64,000 nucleotides of DNA, from contig NC_079212.1 in the NCBI RefSeq assembly GCF_029633865.1, positions 107,149,091 to 107,213,090 of the forward strand. The letters run 5' to 3'. Below, piece after piece: positions 10,746-22,439 of the stretch; the stretch's first letter is position 1; every line of letters starts with the position of its first letter. The notes beneath the pieces were generated by a model that saw only the letters and a program-made list of their open reading frames with translations, was not told the origin of the DNA and searched no databases. The stretch is from Lampris incognitus (lineage: Eukaryota; Chordata; Actinopteri; Lampriformes; Lampridae). The translations under genes were made by a program, and so were the position numbers.

Positions 10746-11113
10746 ACTATCCATCCATTCATCCATTATCCAAACTGCTTATCCTGCTCTCAGGGTCACG
10801 GGAATGCTGGAGCCTATCCCAGCAGTCATTGGGCAGCAGGCAAGGAGACACCCTGAACAGGCTGCCAGGCCATCACAGGCCATACACACATTCACACCGA
10901 GGGCCAATTTAGTACGGCCAATTCACCTGACCTACATGTCTTTGGACTGTGGGAGGAAACTGGGGTACCCAGGGGAAACCCCCACAGACACGGGGATAAT
11001 ATGCAAACTCCACACAGAGGACAACCCCCAAGGTTGGACTACCCCGGGGCTCGAACCCAGGACCTTCTTGCTGTGAGGTGACCATGCTAACCACTGCGCC
11101 ATCGTGCCACCCA
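10746..11113 (-). mobile_element. full-length tRNA-headed SINE
   Basis: Minus strand starts at about 11113 with a tRNA-like head: A box TGGCGCAGTGG and B box GGTTCGAGCCC. A body with TTTCCTCCCACAGTCCAAAG-type sequence follows, then a 3' block containing CTGCTGGGATAGGCTCC and a (GGAT)n tail. About 368 bp. Other copies in this window are 21694-22050 (full), 1507-1640 and 16022-16145 (3' parts) and 45880-46055 (head part). The 3' part resembles L2-type LINE tails, which would supply the machinery in trans (inference). Confidence 0.85.
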
Positions 11114-11269
11114 ACAGTCATTCAAACAATGAATAATCCAGCAGGTACCGAAAAGGTAGGTAGAACTCACTTTTCCCCTTTTTAAGCTCTTTCCCCCAGG
11201 TTAGAAATAGTTTAGTTCAGATAATCCATGTAGGTTAGATGGTTTGTTTAGGTTAGATAGTTTGATACA

Positions 11270-11688
11270 TGATCAAGGACTCATCTCACCCAGGCAACCA
11301 ACTTTTCACCCTGCTGCCCTCTGGGAGGTGCTATATGTCTTTCAAGACCCATACTTGCAGACGTTTGATTGTGCAATAACACCTGTACATTTTGGCATAT
11401 GCAACAAAATATACTGATTCAGGTTAGTGCAATACACAGACTGACTATTTATCTAGTGTTTTAGATATTACACTTGTTTTTAAACTGATGTATACATTAC
11501 CAATATGTTGATTGTGCAGCAAATATGTGTCTATTTGTATTTTGTATATTTGTAAATATTTTATTTTTTGATTTGTTTATTTATTTGCTTATGTATTTAT
11601 GTATTCATTCATTCATTCATTCATTCATTCATTATTATTTTATCTTGTTTGTACCACTGGGGAGTTGCACTTAATTTAGTTGTACAGC
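11270..11688 (+). mobile_element. Rex/L2-type LINE 3' end
   Basis: CACCCTGCTGCCCTCTGGGA followed by an AT-rich stretch, (ATTC)n at 11604-11633, then GTACCACTGGGGAGTTGCAC and AATTTAGTTGTAC. The latter blocks are typical of 3' ends of fish LINEs of the CR1 superfamily; a related end is on the minus strand at 16985. No coding sequence survives. Confidence 0.45.
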
Positions 11689-11689
11689 C

Positions 11690-12545
11690 GTGAAATAACA
11701 AACTACTACCACTACCTTTGGCTGCCCCTGTTTGGGGTCGCCACAGTGGATAATCTGTTTCCTTCTCTTCCTGTCCTCTGCTTCTTCCTCTTCCATGCCA
11801 GTCAGCTGCATGCCCTCCCTCATCATATCCATAAACCCCATCTTTGGCCTTCCTCTTGTCCTCTCCATTGGCAGCTCAATATTCAGCATCCAATATATAC
11901 CCAATATACCCAGCATTTCTCCTCTGCACGTGTCCAAACCATCTCAATATTGCCTGTCTTGCTTTGTCTCCAAAGTGTCCAACTTGAGCTGTCCCTTTAA
12001 TATACTTGTTCCTAATACTGTTCGTCTTCATCACTCCCAGTGAAAATCTTAGCATCCTCATCTTTGCCACCTCCATCTCTGCTTCCTGTCTTTATGTCAG
12101 TGCCACTGTCTCCAAACCATACAACATAGCTGGTCCCACTATCATCTTATAAACCTTCCCTTTAACTCTTGCTGGTAACCTTCTGTCACAAATCACTCCT
12201 GACACTCTCCTCTACCCACTCCACCCTTCCTGCACCCTCTTCTTCACCTCTCTTCTGCACTACTCATTACTTTGAATAGTTGACCCCAAGTATTTAAACT
12301 CATATGCCTGTCACCTCTACTCCTTGCATTTTCACCATTCCGCAGTCCTCCCTCTCATTCACACATATGTATTCAGCCTTGCTTCTACTGACTTTCATTC
12401 CTTTTCTCTCCAGTGCATACCTCCACCTCTCCAGGCTCTCCTCAACCTGCACCCTACTCTCACTACAGATCCCAATATCATTCACGAACATTGCATAGTC
12501 CACGGAGATTCCTGCCTGATCTGTTGGGAGGGCAGAGTAAATGCA
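11690..12545 (-). pseudogene. RTE LINE relic (RT C-terminal half)
   Basis: Minus-strand translation in several frames gives the RTE-type RT palm remnant (DYAMFVNDIGICSESR near 12460-12500, the YADD-type site changed to FVND), the thumb/linker (KVSRSKAEYICVNERE), KMRMLRFSLGV and LRWFGHVQRRNAGYIG, and the tail RTRGRPKMGFMDMMREGMQL ending in CGDP. It is 5'-truncated, with many frameshifts. It uses the trinucleotide-type tail seen in the other RTE copies. Confidence 0.8.
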
Positions 12546-12690
12546 CAACAAATATGAATATTATTTGTTGCACTTAGTGTGAATGTTAACTTTTGTACCA
12601 TTATTGAATGATGATTTCTGAAACACCATTGAACTGAAATAATGGTATATCACTCAGGAATGAAATGTTGTTATGAATTTTGATTACAGG

Positions 12691-13890
12691 TACACTACCG
12701 TTCAAAAGTTTGGGATCACCCAAACAATTTCGTGTTTTCCATGAAAAGTCACACTTATTCACCACCATATGTTGTGAAATGAATAGAAAATAGAGTCAAG
12801 ACATTGACAAGGTTAGAAATAATGATTTGTATTTGAAATAAGATTTTTTTTACATCGAACTTTGCTTTCGTCAAAGAATCCTCCATTTGCAGCAATTACA
12901 GCATTGCAGACCTTTGGCATTCTAGCTGTTAATTTGTTGAGGTAATCTGGAGAAATTGCACCCCACGCTTCCAGAAGCAGCTCCCACAAGTTGGATTGGT
13001 TGGATGGGCACTTCTTTGAGCAGATTGAGTTTCTGGAGCATCACATTTGTGGGGTCAATTAAACGCTCAAAATGGCCAGAAAAAGAGAACTTTCATCTGA
13101 AACTCGACAGTCTATTCTTGTTCTTAGAAATGAAGGCTATTCCATGCGAGAAATTGCTAAGAAATTGAAGATTTCCTACACCGGTGTGTACTACTCCCTT
13201 CAGAGGACAGCACAAACAGGCTCTAACAGGTACTATTTAATGAAGATGCCAGTTGGGGACCTGTGAGGCGTCTGTTTCTCAAACTAGAGACTCTAATGTA
13301 CTTATCTTCTTGCTCAGTTGTGCAACGCGGCCTCCCACTTCTTTTCTACTCTGGTTAGAGCCTGTTTGTGCTGTCCTCTGAAGGGAGTAGTACACACCGG
13401 TGTAGGAAATCTTCAATTTCTTAGCAATTTCTCGCATGGAATAGCCTTCATTTCTAAGAACAAGAATAGACTGTCGAGTTTCAGATGAAAGTTCTCTTTT
13501 TCTGGCCATTTTGAGCGTTTAATTGACCCCACAAATGTGATGCTCCAGAAACTCAATCTGCTCAAAGAAGTGCCCATCCAACCAATCCAACTTGTGGGAG
13601 CTGCTTCTGGAAGCGTGGGGTGCAATTTCTCCAGATTATCTCAACAAATTAACAGCTAGAATGCCAAAGGTCTGCAATGCTGTAATTGCTGCAAATGGAG
13701 GATTCTTTGACGAAAGCAAAGTTTGATGTAAAAAAAATCTTATTTCAAATACAAATCATTATTTCTAACCTTGTCAATGTCTTGACTCTATTTTCTATTC
13801 ATTTCACAACATATGGTGGTGAATAAGTGTGACTTTTCATGGAAAACACGAAATTGTTTGGGTGATCCCAAACTTTTGAACGGTAGTGTA
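12691..13890. mobile_element. Tc1-derived palindromic (fold-back) element, copy 1
   Basis: Bounded by TACACTACCGTTCAAAAGTT and its complement, with TA at both ends. Arms of about 540 bp (12691-13232 and 13350-13890) are near-perfect inverted repeats around a spacer of about 120 bp. Each arm combines the antisense 3' coding end of a Tc1 transposase (the ARMPKVCNAVIAANGG stretch) with the sense 5' end of the gene (start MARKRELSSETRQSI). The arm is therefore a rearranged chimera that was duplicated head to head. No complete transposase is present. Copy 2 at 35051-36251 has the same design in opposite orientation, so the structure itself was mobile. Confidence 0.9.
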
Positions 13891-14109
13891 TATAGTATTG
13901 TTTTCATTAAATTAGTAGCTATTGGTTAATTGAATAATGGGGTTACAGTATCCCACTGGTGGAAGTGCACGATCACAATCTGGCCATCTGGTAGTGAGGA
14001 TAATGTTTTTGTGGCCCTCTCTATCATCAAAGTTGCCCATCCCTGGTCTAGGCTATAGGGGAGTGGTCGGGTGGCGTGCTATTGCCCTCTATATGCCAGC
14101 TGTCACTGG

Positions 14110-14812
14110 GCTGGAGTTTGCTACTAAGCATGAGAGAGACCCAGTTAGTATATGAGAAAATGTTTTGTTGTCAGATGAGTTGAAAGTTCAGCTTTTTGGC
14201 TAAAACATAAAGCCTTATATGTGGCACAAGCCCATGCCCTAAAAAACACCCTCCCTACAGTGAAGCACGGCAGCTGCAGCATAATGCTATGGGTTGCTTT
14301 TCATCTGCAGGCACTGGGAACCTTGTTCAAATTGAGGGAAAATGGATACAGCTAATTACAGGCAAATATTGGAAGAAAACCTGCTGCAGCCTGCCATAAA
14401 ACTGAAGCTTGGGAGAAGGTTCACCTTCCAGCAGGACAATGATCCTAAGCACAAGGCTAAAGCAACAATGGAATGGGCCAGGGACAAAAAGGTGAAGATT
14501 TTGGAGTGGCCAAGTCAAAGTCTGGACCTCAACCCCCTTGAAGGTTGGAGGCACAGACTGAAAATCACAGTCTAGAGGCATCATCTGACCAATCTGCAAG
14601 ACTTGAACAAATTCTGCCATGAAGAATGGGCAAAAATTACTCCAGAAGAAGGTGTAAAGATTGTACATACTTACCCCAAGATAATCATGGCAGATAATCA
14701 TGGGAGAGAAACAACAAAAGTTAGTTTTATAAGTACATTTTTATGACAAATCTGTTTGTAATAAAAAATACTGTTTGGGAAAATATGTGTAAGTGTATTT
14801 TGTAATCCAGAA
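14110..14812 (+). pseudogene. Tc1-like transposase relic (second family)
   Basis: Plus-strand translation in broken frames covers the catalytic half: a Ser-Asp-Glu remnant near 14175, TVKHGSCSIMLW near 14260-14290, [20 protein letters not shown] (second catalytic Asp) near 14425-14480 and SLDLNPLE near 14520. Stops interrupt it. The N-terminal half and left terminal repeat are missing. The right edge is cut by the RTE fragment that starts at 14816. Confidence 0.7.
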
Positions 14813-14815
14813 AAT

Positions 14816-15560
14816 CTCTCTACTACTACTACGACTACTACTACTATTACTACTACTTTTGCCTGCTCTCGTTAGGGGTCACCAGAGTGGATCATCCGTT
14901 TCCATTTCTTCTATCCTCTGCATCTTCCTCTGTCACACCAGCCACCTGCATGTCCTCCCTCACCACATCCATAAACCTCCTCTTTGGCCTTCCCCTTCCC
15001 AATATTATCCCAATATACCCAGCATCTCTTCTCCACACACGTCCAAGCCATCTCAGTCTTGCCTCTCTTGCTTTGTCTCCAAATCATCCAGCCTGGGTGG
15101 TCCCTCTAATATAATCGTTCCTAATCCTGTCCTTCGTCACTCCCAGTGAAAATCTTAGCATCTTCAACTCTGCCACCTCCAGCTCCGCCTCCTGTCTTTT
15201 CATCAGTGCCACTGTCTCCAAAGCATATAACATAGCTGGTCTCACAACCATCTTGTAAACCTTCCCTTTAACTCTTACTGGTACCCTTCTGTCACAAATC
15301 ACTCCTGACACTCTTCTCCACCCACTCCACCCTGCCTTCACTCTCTTCACCTCTCTACTGCACTCCCTGTCACTGTGGACAGTTGACCCCAAGGATTTAA
15401 ACTCATGCCTTTGTCACCTACTCTCCTTGCATCCTCACCATTCCACTGTCCTCCCTCTCATTCATGCACAGGTATTCCGTCTTGCTCCAACTGACTTTCA
15501 TTCCTCTTCTCTCCAGTGCATACCTCCATCTCTCCAGGCTCTCCTCAACCTGTACCGTGA
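14816..15560 (-). pseudogene. RTE LINE relic
   Basis: The minus strand carries RT C-terminal RTE sequence: SGWRRVSGVICDRRVPVRVK, KMVVRPAMLYALETVALMK, ELEVAELKMLRFSLGV and the GGDP-type end. It has a (TAC)n-like tail at 14820-14860. Same family as 11690-12545, with a similar truncation point. Confidence 0.8.
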
Positions 15561-16021
15561 CAAAATATGTTTGTCACATGCTCGGATTACAAAACAGTGC
15601 TGTGACAAACAAATGCTCCAGATGGGTTACACAGGGATAAAACATATCTGTGAGTGTGTATTTGTGTGTCTTCAAATTGGTTTGAAATTTGTTTGTTTGT
15701 GTAGAAATTGTGCTTGTGGTATATTGATATCGACATCAAAAAAGTTTGATTAGAATACAGTTTGCATATGAGTATGTGTGTGTTTGCGAGAGAACCTGTG
15801 TCTTTGTGTGTGTGTGTTAAGTGATAATACCACATCCTCATTTTGAATAATGTAGAGGGTTTGTATAATATAAGGTGGTGGCTCACTAGCTACAACATGA
15901 CTGTTCATAAACATAATCACTTTAGGATACTCAGTTAAATTAATTAGTTATTAAGTAATTAGTTTCTTATTTTTACTTCATTATGTCTTTCCCATTGTGT
16001 GCATGCACAGCAATAAGCAAA
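15561..16021. other. unassigned spacer
   Basis: Unique-looking sequence with short TG-rich runs near 15770-15820. No reading frame or repeat recognised. Confidence 0.4.
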
Positions 16022-16145
16022 TATCCATTATACAAACTGCTTATCCTTCTGTCAGGGTCCCGGGGATGCTGGAGCCTATCCCAGCAGTCATTGGGCGGCA
16101 GGTGGGGAGACACCTTGGACAGGCCGCCAGGCCATCACAGGGCAT
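16022..16145 (-). mobile_element. tRNA-headed SINE, 3' fragment
   Basis: Same 3' block as the full copy at 10746 (CTGCTTATCCTT, GGAGCCTATCCCAGCAG, GGACAGGCCGCCAGG). The head is absent. A (CA)n tract follows. Confidence 0.7.
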
Positions 16146-16178
16146 AAGCAAACATATTGAAATAAGCACAAAAGCACA

Positions 16179-16179
16179 A

Positions 16180-16231
<52 letters not shown>
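16179..16231. repeat. (CA)n microsatellite
   Basis: Pure CA run of more than 50 bp. It produces artefactual Thr-His and Cys-Val reading frames on the two strands. Confidence 0.95.
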
Positions 16232-16236
<5 letters not shown>

Positions 16237-16872
16237 TAACAGCCAGCCCCTCTGACGGATAGATATATGTGTATCAGTTCCTGTTTTCCTTTCCCTCTCA
16301 GCTGGTGTCTGTGCTTTAATTTGCTTTCCAGCTCTTCATCACTTATTCTCTCTCACTTTGTCATTCTTGCTATCCTCTCTCTGTCAGTGTGAGTACCTCT
16401 ATCTACCCCTGTTTCTATCCACTGTTTCTGTTTTCATATATCCATCTGTCCCCCCCCCTTTCTACACAGGCTACTAAAAGTGATCCTGGATTTGAGTCAA
16501 ATGATCCTGTATGCCTCATTCTTCGAGGCTTCCAGCACATATGCTGGTTTAGAAACACAATTCTCAATGACAATAGAGTGATATTTCGTACACAGCAAAT
16601 TATATAACTTGTGATCGTTTTTCTTTGTTTTTCGATATGTCTGTTTGTTATTATTTTTTTTCTTGGTATCTTGAGGGTATTGCTATTTCATCTTTATTTC
16701 TGCAGTCTTGTTTTACAAGTCTCCTTGTCAATGTTGAGATAATCGCTCCCTCTCCATCATACTTTGCAAGGTGTTTCTCCTCTCTCATTCGCTCCCTTTT
16801 GTTTATCTTTCCCTCCAATCATCCACAGACTTAATAATCCTGATACATTTCCTTCCAGACGGTCTTCCTTTC

Positions 16873-16874
<2 letters not shown>
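16232..16874. other. unassigned pyrimidine-rich spacer
   Basis: Unique-looking, T- and C-rich on this strand. No coding or RNA feature seen. Confidence 0.4.

Positions 16875-16953
<79 letters not shown>
16875..16953. repeat. (CT)n microsatellite
   Basis: Pure CT run of about 78 bp. Ser-Leu and Arg-Glu reading frames across it are artefacts. Confidence 0.95.
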
Positions 16954-16962
<9 letters not shown>

Positions 16963-16984
16963 TGTCTGCCTGCACATCTCTGTC

Positions 16985-17715
16985 AAGTTCAAGTTTAAGT
17001 TCAACTCTATTGTCATATGTATTTAGAGTACAAAGAAATTCTTGTGCTCGGACTCTCTCTGCCTTAACACAGGGGACACAAGGACAAAGGACACAAGGAC
17101 CCCCCCCCCCAAAAAAAAATAGAAAAGAAAAAAAGAATACTATGTACATAATGATTTCATACATTATATACAAAATATACAGTGCATGATAACACAACAA
17201 TGTAAGGTGCATATGTGTGTGTCAGCTGTTCAGCAACCTGACTGTCTGTGGAAAGAAACTATTACTGAGATGTGTGGTTTGATTTGATGCTCCGGTAGCG
17301 TATTTTAGATGGATGGAGCAAGAACAGAACATGAGTGGGGTGGCTGGTGTCCTTAATGATGTTTTGGGCTTTCCCTTTGCAGCGAGTGGTGTACAAATGA
17401 AGTAGTGGTAGTTCCATGCCTGTGATTTTTGCTGCTGTCTTTACAGTCCTCTGAAGCAGTCTGCAGTCCTGAGCAGTCAGATTGCCAAACCACACTGTGA
17501 TACAGCCTGTCAAGAAACTCTCAGTGGTACTGCCATAACAGTTCATAATTTTTGGTACTCATACCGAAACTCTTGAGACACCTCATAAAATACAATCTCT
17601 GCTGTGCCTTCATGATGATGCAATTGGTGTTGAGAGACCATGTGAGAGTGTCTGTGATGTGTAAAACTGTCCACAATCTCAACAGATGGCCCATTGATGG
17701 AAATATGAATGTGAT
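16985..17715 (-). pseudogene. Rex/L2-type LINE relic, RT C-terminus and 3' end
   Basis: Minus-strand frames give the region after the RT palm: AQQRLYFMRCLKSFGMSTK, SFLTGCITVWFGNLTAQDC, LLQRTVKTAAKITGMELP and the end PSKIRYRSIKS. This is the standard C-terminus of CR1-superfamily LINEs (Rex1/L2 type). The 3' end near 16985 carries the TTTGTACTC / ATGACAATAG type tail. Frameshifts separate the pieces, and the copy is 5'-truncated. Confidence 0.75.
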
Positions 17716-18139
17716 TTCCTCTGATCTGTCTAAAGCAGGGCCAGCCCACTGCATGCAGTATAGGCAATTGCTACGGGTACAAGATGCTCCAGGGAGCACA
17801 CAACGTCCACCTAAAAAAACAAAAACAAAAACAAAACAAAAAAAATAAAACTTTTTTTTGTTCACCCTTATCAATATAATATAAACACATTTCCAAATGT
17901 ATTATTATACACAAGCAAAATCATTATCTTGAATGGATCTTGGACTTTGCGGTGTCCCCCCCATTCTCATTATTAACGTGCAGTGATTTAGGGGGGATAT
18001 CACCACCATAAACTACTTGTCTTGATTGACCGACCTCTGCTGTTGATTTCGATGATGGTGACATGTCTAAAAAGCCAAAATTATCTGGTGCCTAGGGAAG
18101 AAAAAAAGAAAAGAAAAGAAAAGAAAAGAAAGAGGAGGA
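17716..18139. other. unassigned spacer
   Basis: Holds an A-rich stretch (17810-17850) and an AAAGA-rich run (18104-18130). No gene seen. The segment at 18000-18090 may belong to the hAT relic that follows, but I cannot show it. Confidence 0.35.
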
Positions 18140-18475
18140 ATAAAAGTGTGAAAAGATAAAGGTAGTGAACTGGCTTCAGAATTAGAGCAGTTTCACAACT
18201 TGCCATTAAGTAATATGACTACCAAGCAGCCTCTGACATCGCTAAATGAATAGGAGCTGGCAGAAATCGATCCTAACATGTGGGTAGCTTTGGCAATTTT
18301 TGCCAATCTTCCCATACGGTGGCTGCTGCAGAGAGGAGCTTCTCTAAGCTTAAACTGATAAAAACATATCTGAGGTCTCGCATGGGGAAAGAGTGAAATT
18401 TCAGACCAGCTATCATACGATAACATAATCGATGATTTTGCAGCAAGAAAAGGTAGAAGGTTGCAGTTGTAGAGG
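18140..18475 (+). pseudogene. hAT transposase C-terminal relic
   Basis: The plus strand reads MWVALAIFANLP and then, after a frameshift, TVAAAERSFSKLKLIKTYLR. This is the hAT C-terminal dimerisation signature found in ZMYM1/DUF4371-type proteins. The frame ends at a TGA near 18394 and there are other breaks. No terminal repeats found. Confidence 0.7.
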
Positions 18476-18584
18476 ATGGCTGTCGTTCATAGTTTCAACG
18501 TTTTATCTTTTTTTTTAATTCTTGTTTTTCAACTTATCTATTTTCCTATATCTATATTTAATCACAACAACCAAATGTAAATAG

Positions 18585-18671
<87 letters not shown>
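18585..18671. repeat. (GATA)n microsatellite
   Basis: About 21 copies of the tetranucleotide ATAG. Such tracts are common in fish and often polymorphic. Confidence 0.95.
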
Positions 18672-18672
<1 letters not shown>

Positions 18673-19261
18673 TCCGTTTATTTCGAATGTTAAAAAATAA
18701 AATGAAAAATTTTAATAAAAGAAAGCAAAAGAGAAAAAAATCAAAAGAAGCAAGCGATATCATCATCAAACATTTGTTTCAAATCTCGGCAGTTCGAAAA
18801 GGAGTAGGCAGAAGTTAAAAAAAACTTTTCTAGACCTACCCCCTTTTTCTATTTTAATATTTCAACAGTGAACTGTGTGATTTAAATGAAAACTCAATCA
18901 TCTACCACCAGTGCCCATGATGTCTAGTAAATCAAACAAAGATAATTCATTCAACAGAACAAGAACAAAGTAAGTGCAGAGCAAACATTAAAACAACTCA
19001 AGAACAACTCAAACAAGATGTCACAGCTCCATCCCATATCTGTTCAACATATTATTTTTAAAGAGTCTTTTAAATTTGATTATTGATTCACATGTTTTCA
19101 TTTCATCACTGCAATTTTTCCATATCTTGACTCCTTTGGTTGTGACACTGATATTTTGCATTTGTCCTTACTAGGTTTTGTTTAAACGTACATATTTATA
19201 CATTTATGTACATTAATAGTTGGGTATATTCATTTACCTTTTTGTTATTATGTTTTATTAA
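18672..19261. other. unassigned spacer
   Basis: AT-rich unique sequence with AAAGTTCGAAAAGGAGTAGG and TATTTCAACAGTGAACTG blocks that resemble common fish repeats but cannot be assigned. No gene. Confidence 0.3.
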
Positions 19262-19604
19262 TTGGAGAAGTACAGAGAAGGTCAGACAGAATTACATTGT
19301 GTCTTTGTGGATTCAGAGAAAGCATATGATAGGGTGCCGAGAGAGGAGGCGTGGTATTGTAAGATGGCTTGGACATGTGTGGAGGAGAGATGCTGGGTAT
19401 ATTGGGAGAAGGATGCTGAATATGGAGCTGCCAGGAAAGAAAAGAAAAGAAAGACAAAGGCCAAAGGGGAGGTTTATGGATGTGTAGAGGGAGGACATGC
19501 AGGTGGCTAGCGTGACAGGGGAGGATGCAGAGGACAGGAAGATATGGAAATGGATGATCCACTGTTGCGACCCCTAATGGAAGCAGCCAAAATAGTAGCA
19601 GCAG
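19262..19604 (+). pseudogene. RTE LINE relic with internal deletion
   Basis: The plus strand starts with the RT finger/palm motif CVFVDSEKAYDRVPREE. About 25 bp later it jumps to the C-terminal IVRWLGHVWRRDAGYIGRRM region and the tail RQRPKGRFMDV, ending in the GACCCCTAATGG block. The palm with the YADD box is deleted, so two distant RTE parts are joined. Opposite orientation to the other RTE fragments. Confidence 0.75.
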
Positions 19605-20139
19605 AGGGTGTTACTCTCATTGTAGGTGAGCCCTTGAATGATACACCCTAGAATAAACACTAATAATGAAAAGATAACACAACATAAGAATTCTTATCTT
19701 TCTATCTCTCCCACTTCATGTAAAACTGACCAACAGTGTGGAGTAAATGTTAATGTAAATAGAAGTTCCCTGAGGGTACTAATGGAAAAATAAGACTATG
19801 CATAAATCTAGTATATGGCTGGACTGTGTAGGTTCAATGTTGGAAATTGTGGTCGGTTTGTTACAGGGATAGTCAGTGACAGTGTCTATAAAGTGAATTC
19901 CTGGATATTAAGCATTAATTTGCTATTTTATGTAGTGGTCCCAGTAATGCCCCAGTAATGTTTGTTGTTAAAGTGTACTGAAATAATATATCACATGACA
20001 CGGTTAAGCTACGGTCAAGTTAAAAGAAAGGGGATAAATTCATTTGCAAGAACAATACTTTCCACTCATATCTTGGGATGTTGGATTTCGATGAGAACCA
20101 ATTTTAATTGTAAGCATACCTTTTTCTAATTATCCGTTA

Positions 20140-20503
20140 ACTCCCCTCCTCTTTCGTCTGTTTTTATCTGCAGACGTCTCACTTTTCCCAAGATTCCCTT
20201 TGTATTGACAGGCAAATTAACAAAGAATGGATTGTGGCTGCTGATAGCGCCTTGGATTGCACATCACTTGCAACCGCTATCTGCTCCGTCTAAAGGTCCA
20301 AATCACAAAATATATTATGCTTATGATATGACAGCGCAAAGATGCCCATAACGTTTTGCAGGTGAGTGCCATTTGACATTGTTTCGCAGCTGAGTGCAAC
20401 TGTGGCAAATTATAAATGGTGGCTTTCCGCCAAGAGCACAGCAGGCAGGTTCAATGTCTTCCCTGATGTCATCAAGTTTGGCAATAATTGTTTGACCTGG
20501 CAA
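20140..20503. other. unique island, possible conserved non-coding element
   Basis: Complex non-coding sequence with homeobox/TALE-like words (TTGACAGGCAAATTAAC, TGATGTCATCAAG, CAATAATTGTTTGACC). It is cut by a hAT MITE at 20512 and resumes after it at 20625. Texture suggests regulatory DNA. This is a guess until aligned with other fishes. Confidence 0.25.
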
Positions 20504-20511
20504 CCTGTATC

Positions 20512-20616
20512 CAGGGGCGGATCTACAGGGTGGCAAGGGGTGGCAGCTGCCACCTCTGGGATACAGTCTTGCCACCCCTTTGCCACCCCAGGAAAAAATC
20601 TCTAGATCCACTACTG
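20512..20616. mobile_element. hAT-type MITE (105 bp)
   Basis: Ends CAGGGGCGGATCTA and, inverted, CAGTAGTGGATCTA (11 of 14 match). It is flanked by an 8-bp duplication with one difference (CCTGTATC at 20504-20511, CCTGCATC at 20617-20624), the duplication length of hAT elements. The interior has the repeated GGTGGCA/TGCCACC words. No coding capacity. Confidence 0.8.
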
Positions 20617-20624
20617 CCTGCATC

Positions 20625-21693
20625 TGCAAATGATTTCGGTCTCAGTTAAATCAAAAGTGATATCCCCCTTCGGAATATCTGCTCACGACACGAGTACACA
20701 TGGCATGACAACGCCTTCCCCTTGCTAGAGTCACTGCCGCCACGATTACTGGGAAATCTGGGTGTCACTTACCACCAACTCTCTGAAGATGCTAATAATG
20801 TTCACTATGTGTGTGGCTATTTGCACTGGTGTTTATGAATATAACTTTTTTTTTGCAATGAGGCTAATTTGCATAGAAAGGGGCCAATTTTGCATCAAAT
20901 GTATGCATATTACCTAATTTAAATACATGCAAATAGCACTGGAGTACCAAGATGCTTTTTGCTTGGCAGTGCGGATAAGGGTGCATTTCAGCCTTTGCGA
21001 GTTCTTTGAGAAATACACGTTTTTTTTTCTTATTTGTGCAGGTTTAGTGGCCACAAAAGCCGCACAGCCCTTTCGTGAATTCGCCAGAGTGTTTTGTCAG
21101 AGTGGTTGTTATTTGAGGTGCTTTAACTGTGCGCTGTCCCTCATGCCTCTCGGCCCTCGGCTGACCAGTCGCGCAATTTCAGTTACATTGTTGGTCACCT
21201 AAATCCAACAATGGTCACATGTCACACACGACCATTCAGTCAGTCAGTCAGGGGCATTTGTGTGTGTAGGGCTGGCCCACCGGCCGGTCCAGCCAAAATT
21301 GAAAACAAATCAAGTGTAGAGGGGGAGGATGAATAAAAGTACTTGGAAAGTTCAAACATTAATTTCAAGGCAAATAAAAGCTTCTCTTTTCATCAAATCA
21401 CTGACAGGGAAAAAAATGGGGACAGAACCAGCTTAGGACAGCAAACTATGTCCAGGCACTAATGGGAATGTCTTGAGACCCAATGACAAACTGAACATGA
21501 AACATAGGGTCAACAGTTTCACTCAAGTGTAAAACTCTTACCCCTCCCCCTCATAACTTTGCCTTGTTGTAAAGGTCAACCAGTCAATTTGTCAATCAAT
21601 CAATCAATCAATTATTTAAACAACATATCAATCAGTCAGGCTTTATTTATACATCACACTTCATACATGGAAATGCAACGCAATGTACACAAA
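20625..21693. other. unassigned unique region
   Basis: Mostly non-repetitive. Holds a palindromic GGCTGGCCCACCGGCCGG-type block near 21268 and short CAGT and CAAT runs (21235-21250, 21590-21615). No confident gene. Confidence 0.4.
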
Positions 21694-22050
21694 ATCCATC
21701 CATTATCCGAACCGCTTATTCTGCTGTCAGGGTCGTGGGGATGCTGGAGCCTATCCCAGCAGTCATTGGGCGGCAGGCAGAAAGACACCCTGGACAGGTC
21801 GCCAGACCATCACACAGGGCTGACATACACATGCACACACACACACACATTCACACCTAGGGGCAATTTAGACTGTGGGAGGAAATCGGAGCACCTGGAG
21901 GAAACCCACACAGACACAGGGAGAACATGCAAACTCCACACAGAGGACGACCTGGGACGACCCCCAAGTTTGGACTACCCTGGGGCTCGAACCCAGGACC
22001 TTCTTGCTGTGAGGCGACAGCGCTAACTATTTGTACCACCGGGCCATCTG
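21694..22050 (-). mobile_element. full-length tRNA-headed SINE
   Basis: Second complete copy of the family described at 10746-11113. The head (B box GGTTCGAGCCC near 21985-21996) is at the right, the (GGAT)n-type tail at the left. A short CA run and a small duplication of the GACCTGGGACGACC part mark this copy. Confidence 0.85.
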
Positions 22051-22439
22051 AACACAAAATGCGAAGTGAAAATACTTGGAAAGGAAACAGAGCAAGAAAT
22101 ATACACTGATGTTAACATACATAGAATACATAGCACATGGAATAAGAGTGCACGTTTGTGCTCTGCATGTGAAAACATCTTGGTTCGTGCATGTATGCAT
22201 GCAGGTATGTGAGCGGTCTGATGGTAAATGTTGGGGCAGAATGAGAAGAAGGAAGTGAAGGCATTACACACATATGTGTGTTTGGAAGTGCTTTTTTTCA
22301 ATCCTTATTCAAACAAAAACAAAATGAATAAAAAAAATCATTACAGAGTGCAGGTTTCCCTTCTGTTTCCTTTTGAGACACACAGTATGTGAGAGGCCGG
22401 TGGGACACGCCTGTGAAGCATGTATGTGGGGGACTCAGG

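Noticed and set aside
11040..11113. tRNA gene
   Set aside because: A and B boxes are present but no cloverleaf with anticodon arm could be drawn; it is a SINE head.
13072..13509. Two small facing genes starting MARKRELSS
   Set aside because: They are the same transposase start in the two arms of a palindrome, not independent genes.
16757..17212. 151- and 141-codon frames around the (CT)n tract
   Set aside because: Arg-Glu and Ser-Leu repeats from the microsatellite; the ends belong to a LINE tail and spacer.
18585..18671. Regularly spaced short repeats as a CRISPR array
   Set aside because: Pure tetranucleotide microsatellite without spacers, in a vertebrate genome.
21235..21300. GC-rich GGCTGGCCCACCGGCCGG block as a promoter or CpG island
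   Set aside because: Too short, no further CpG enrichment, no adjacent exon or TATA element; probably a repeat edge.
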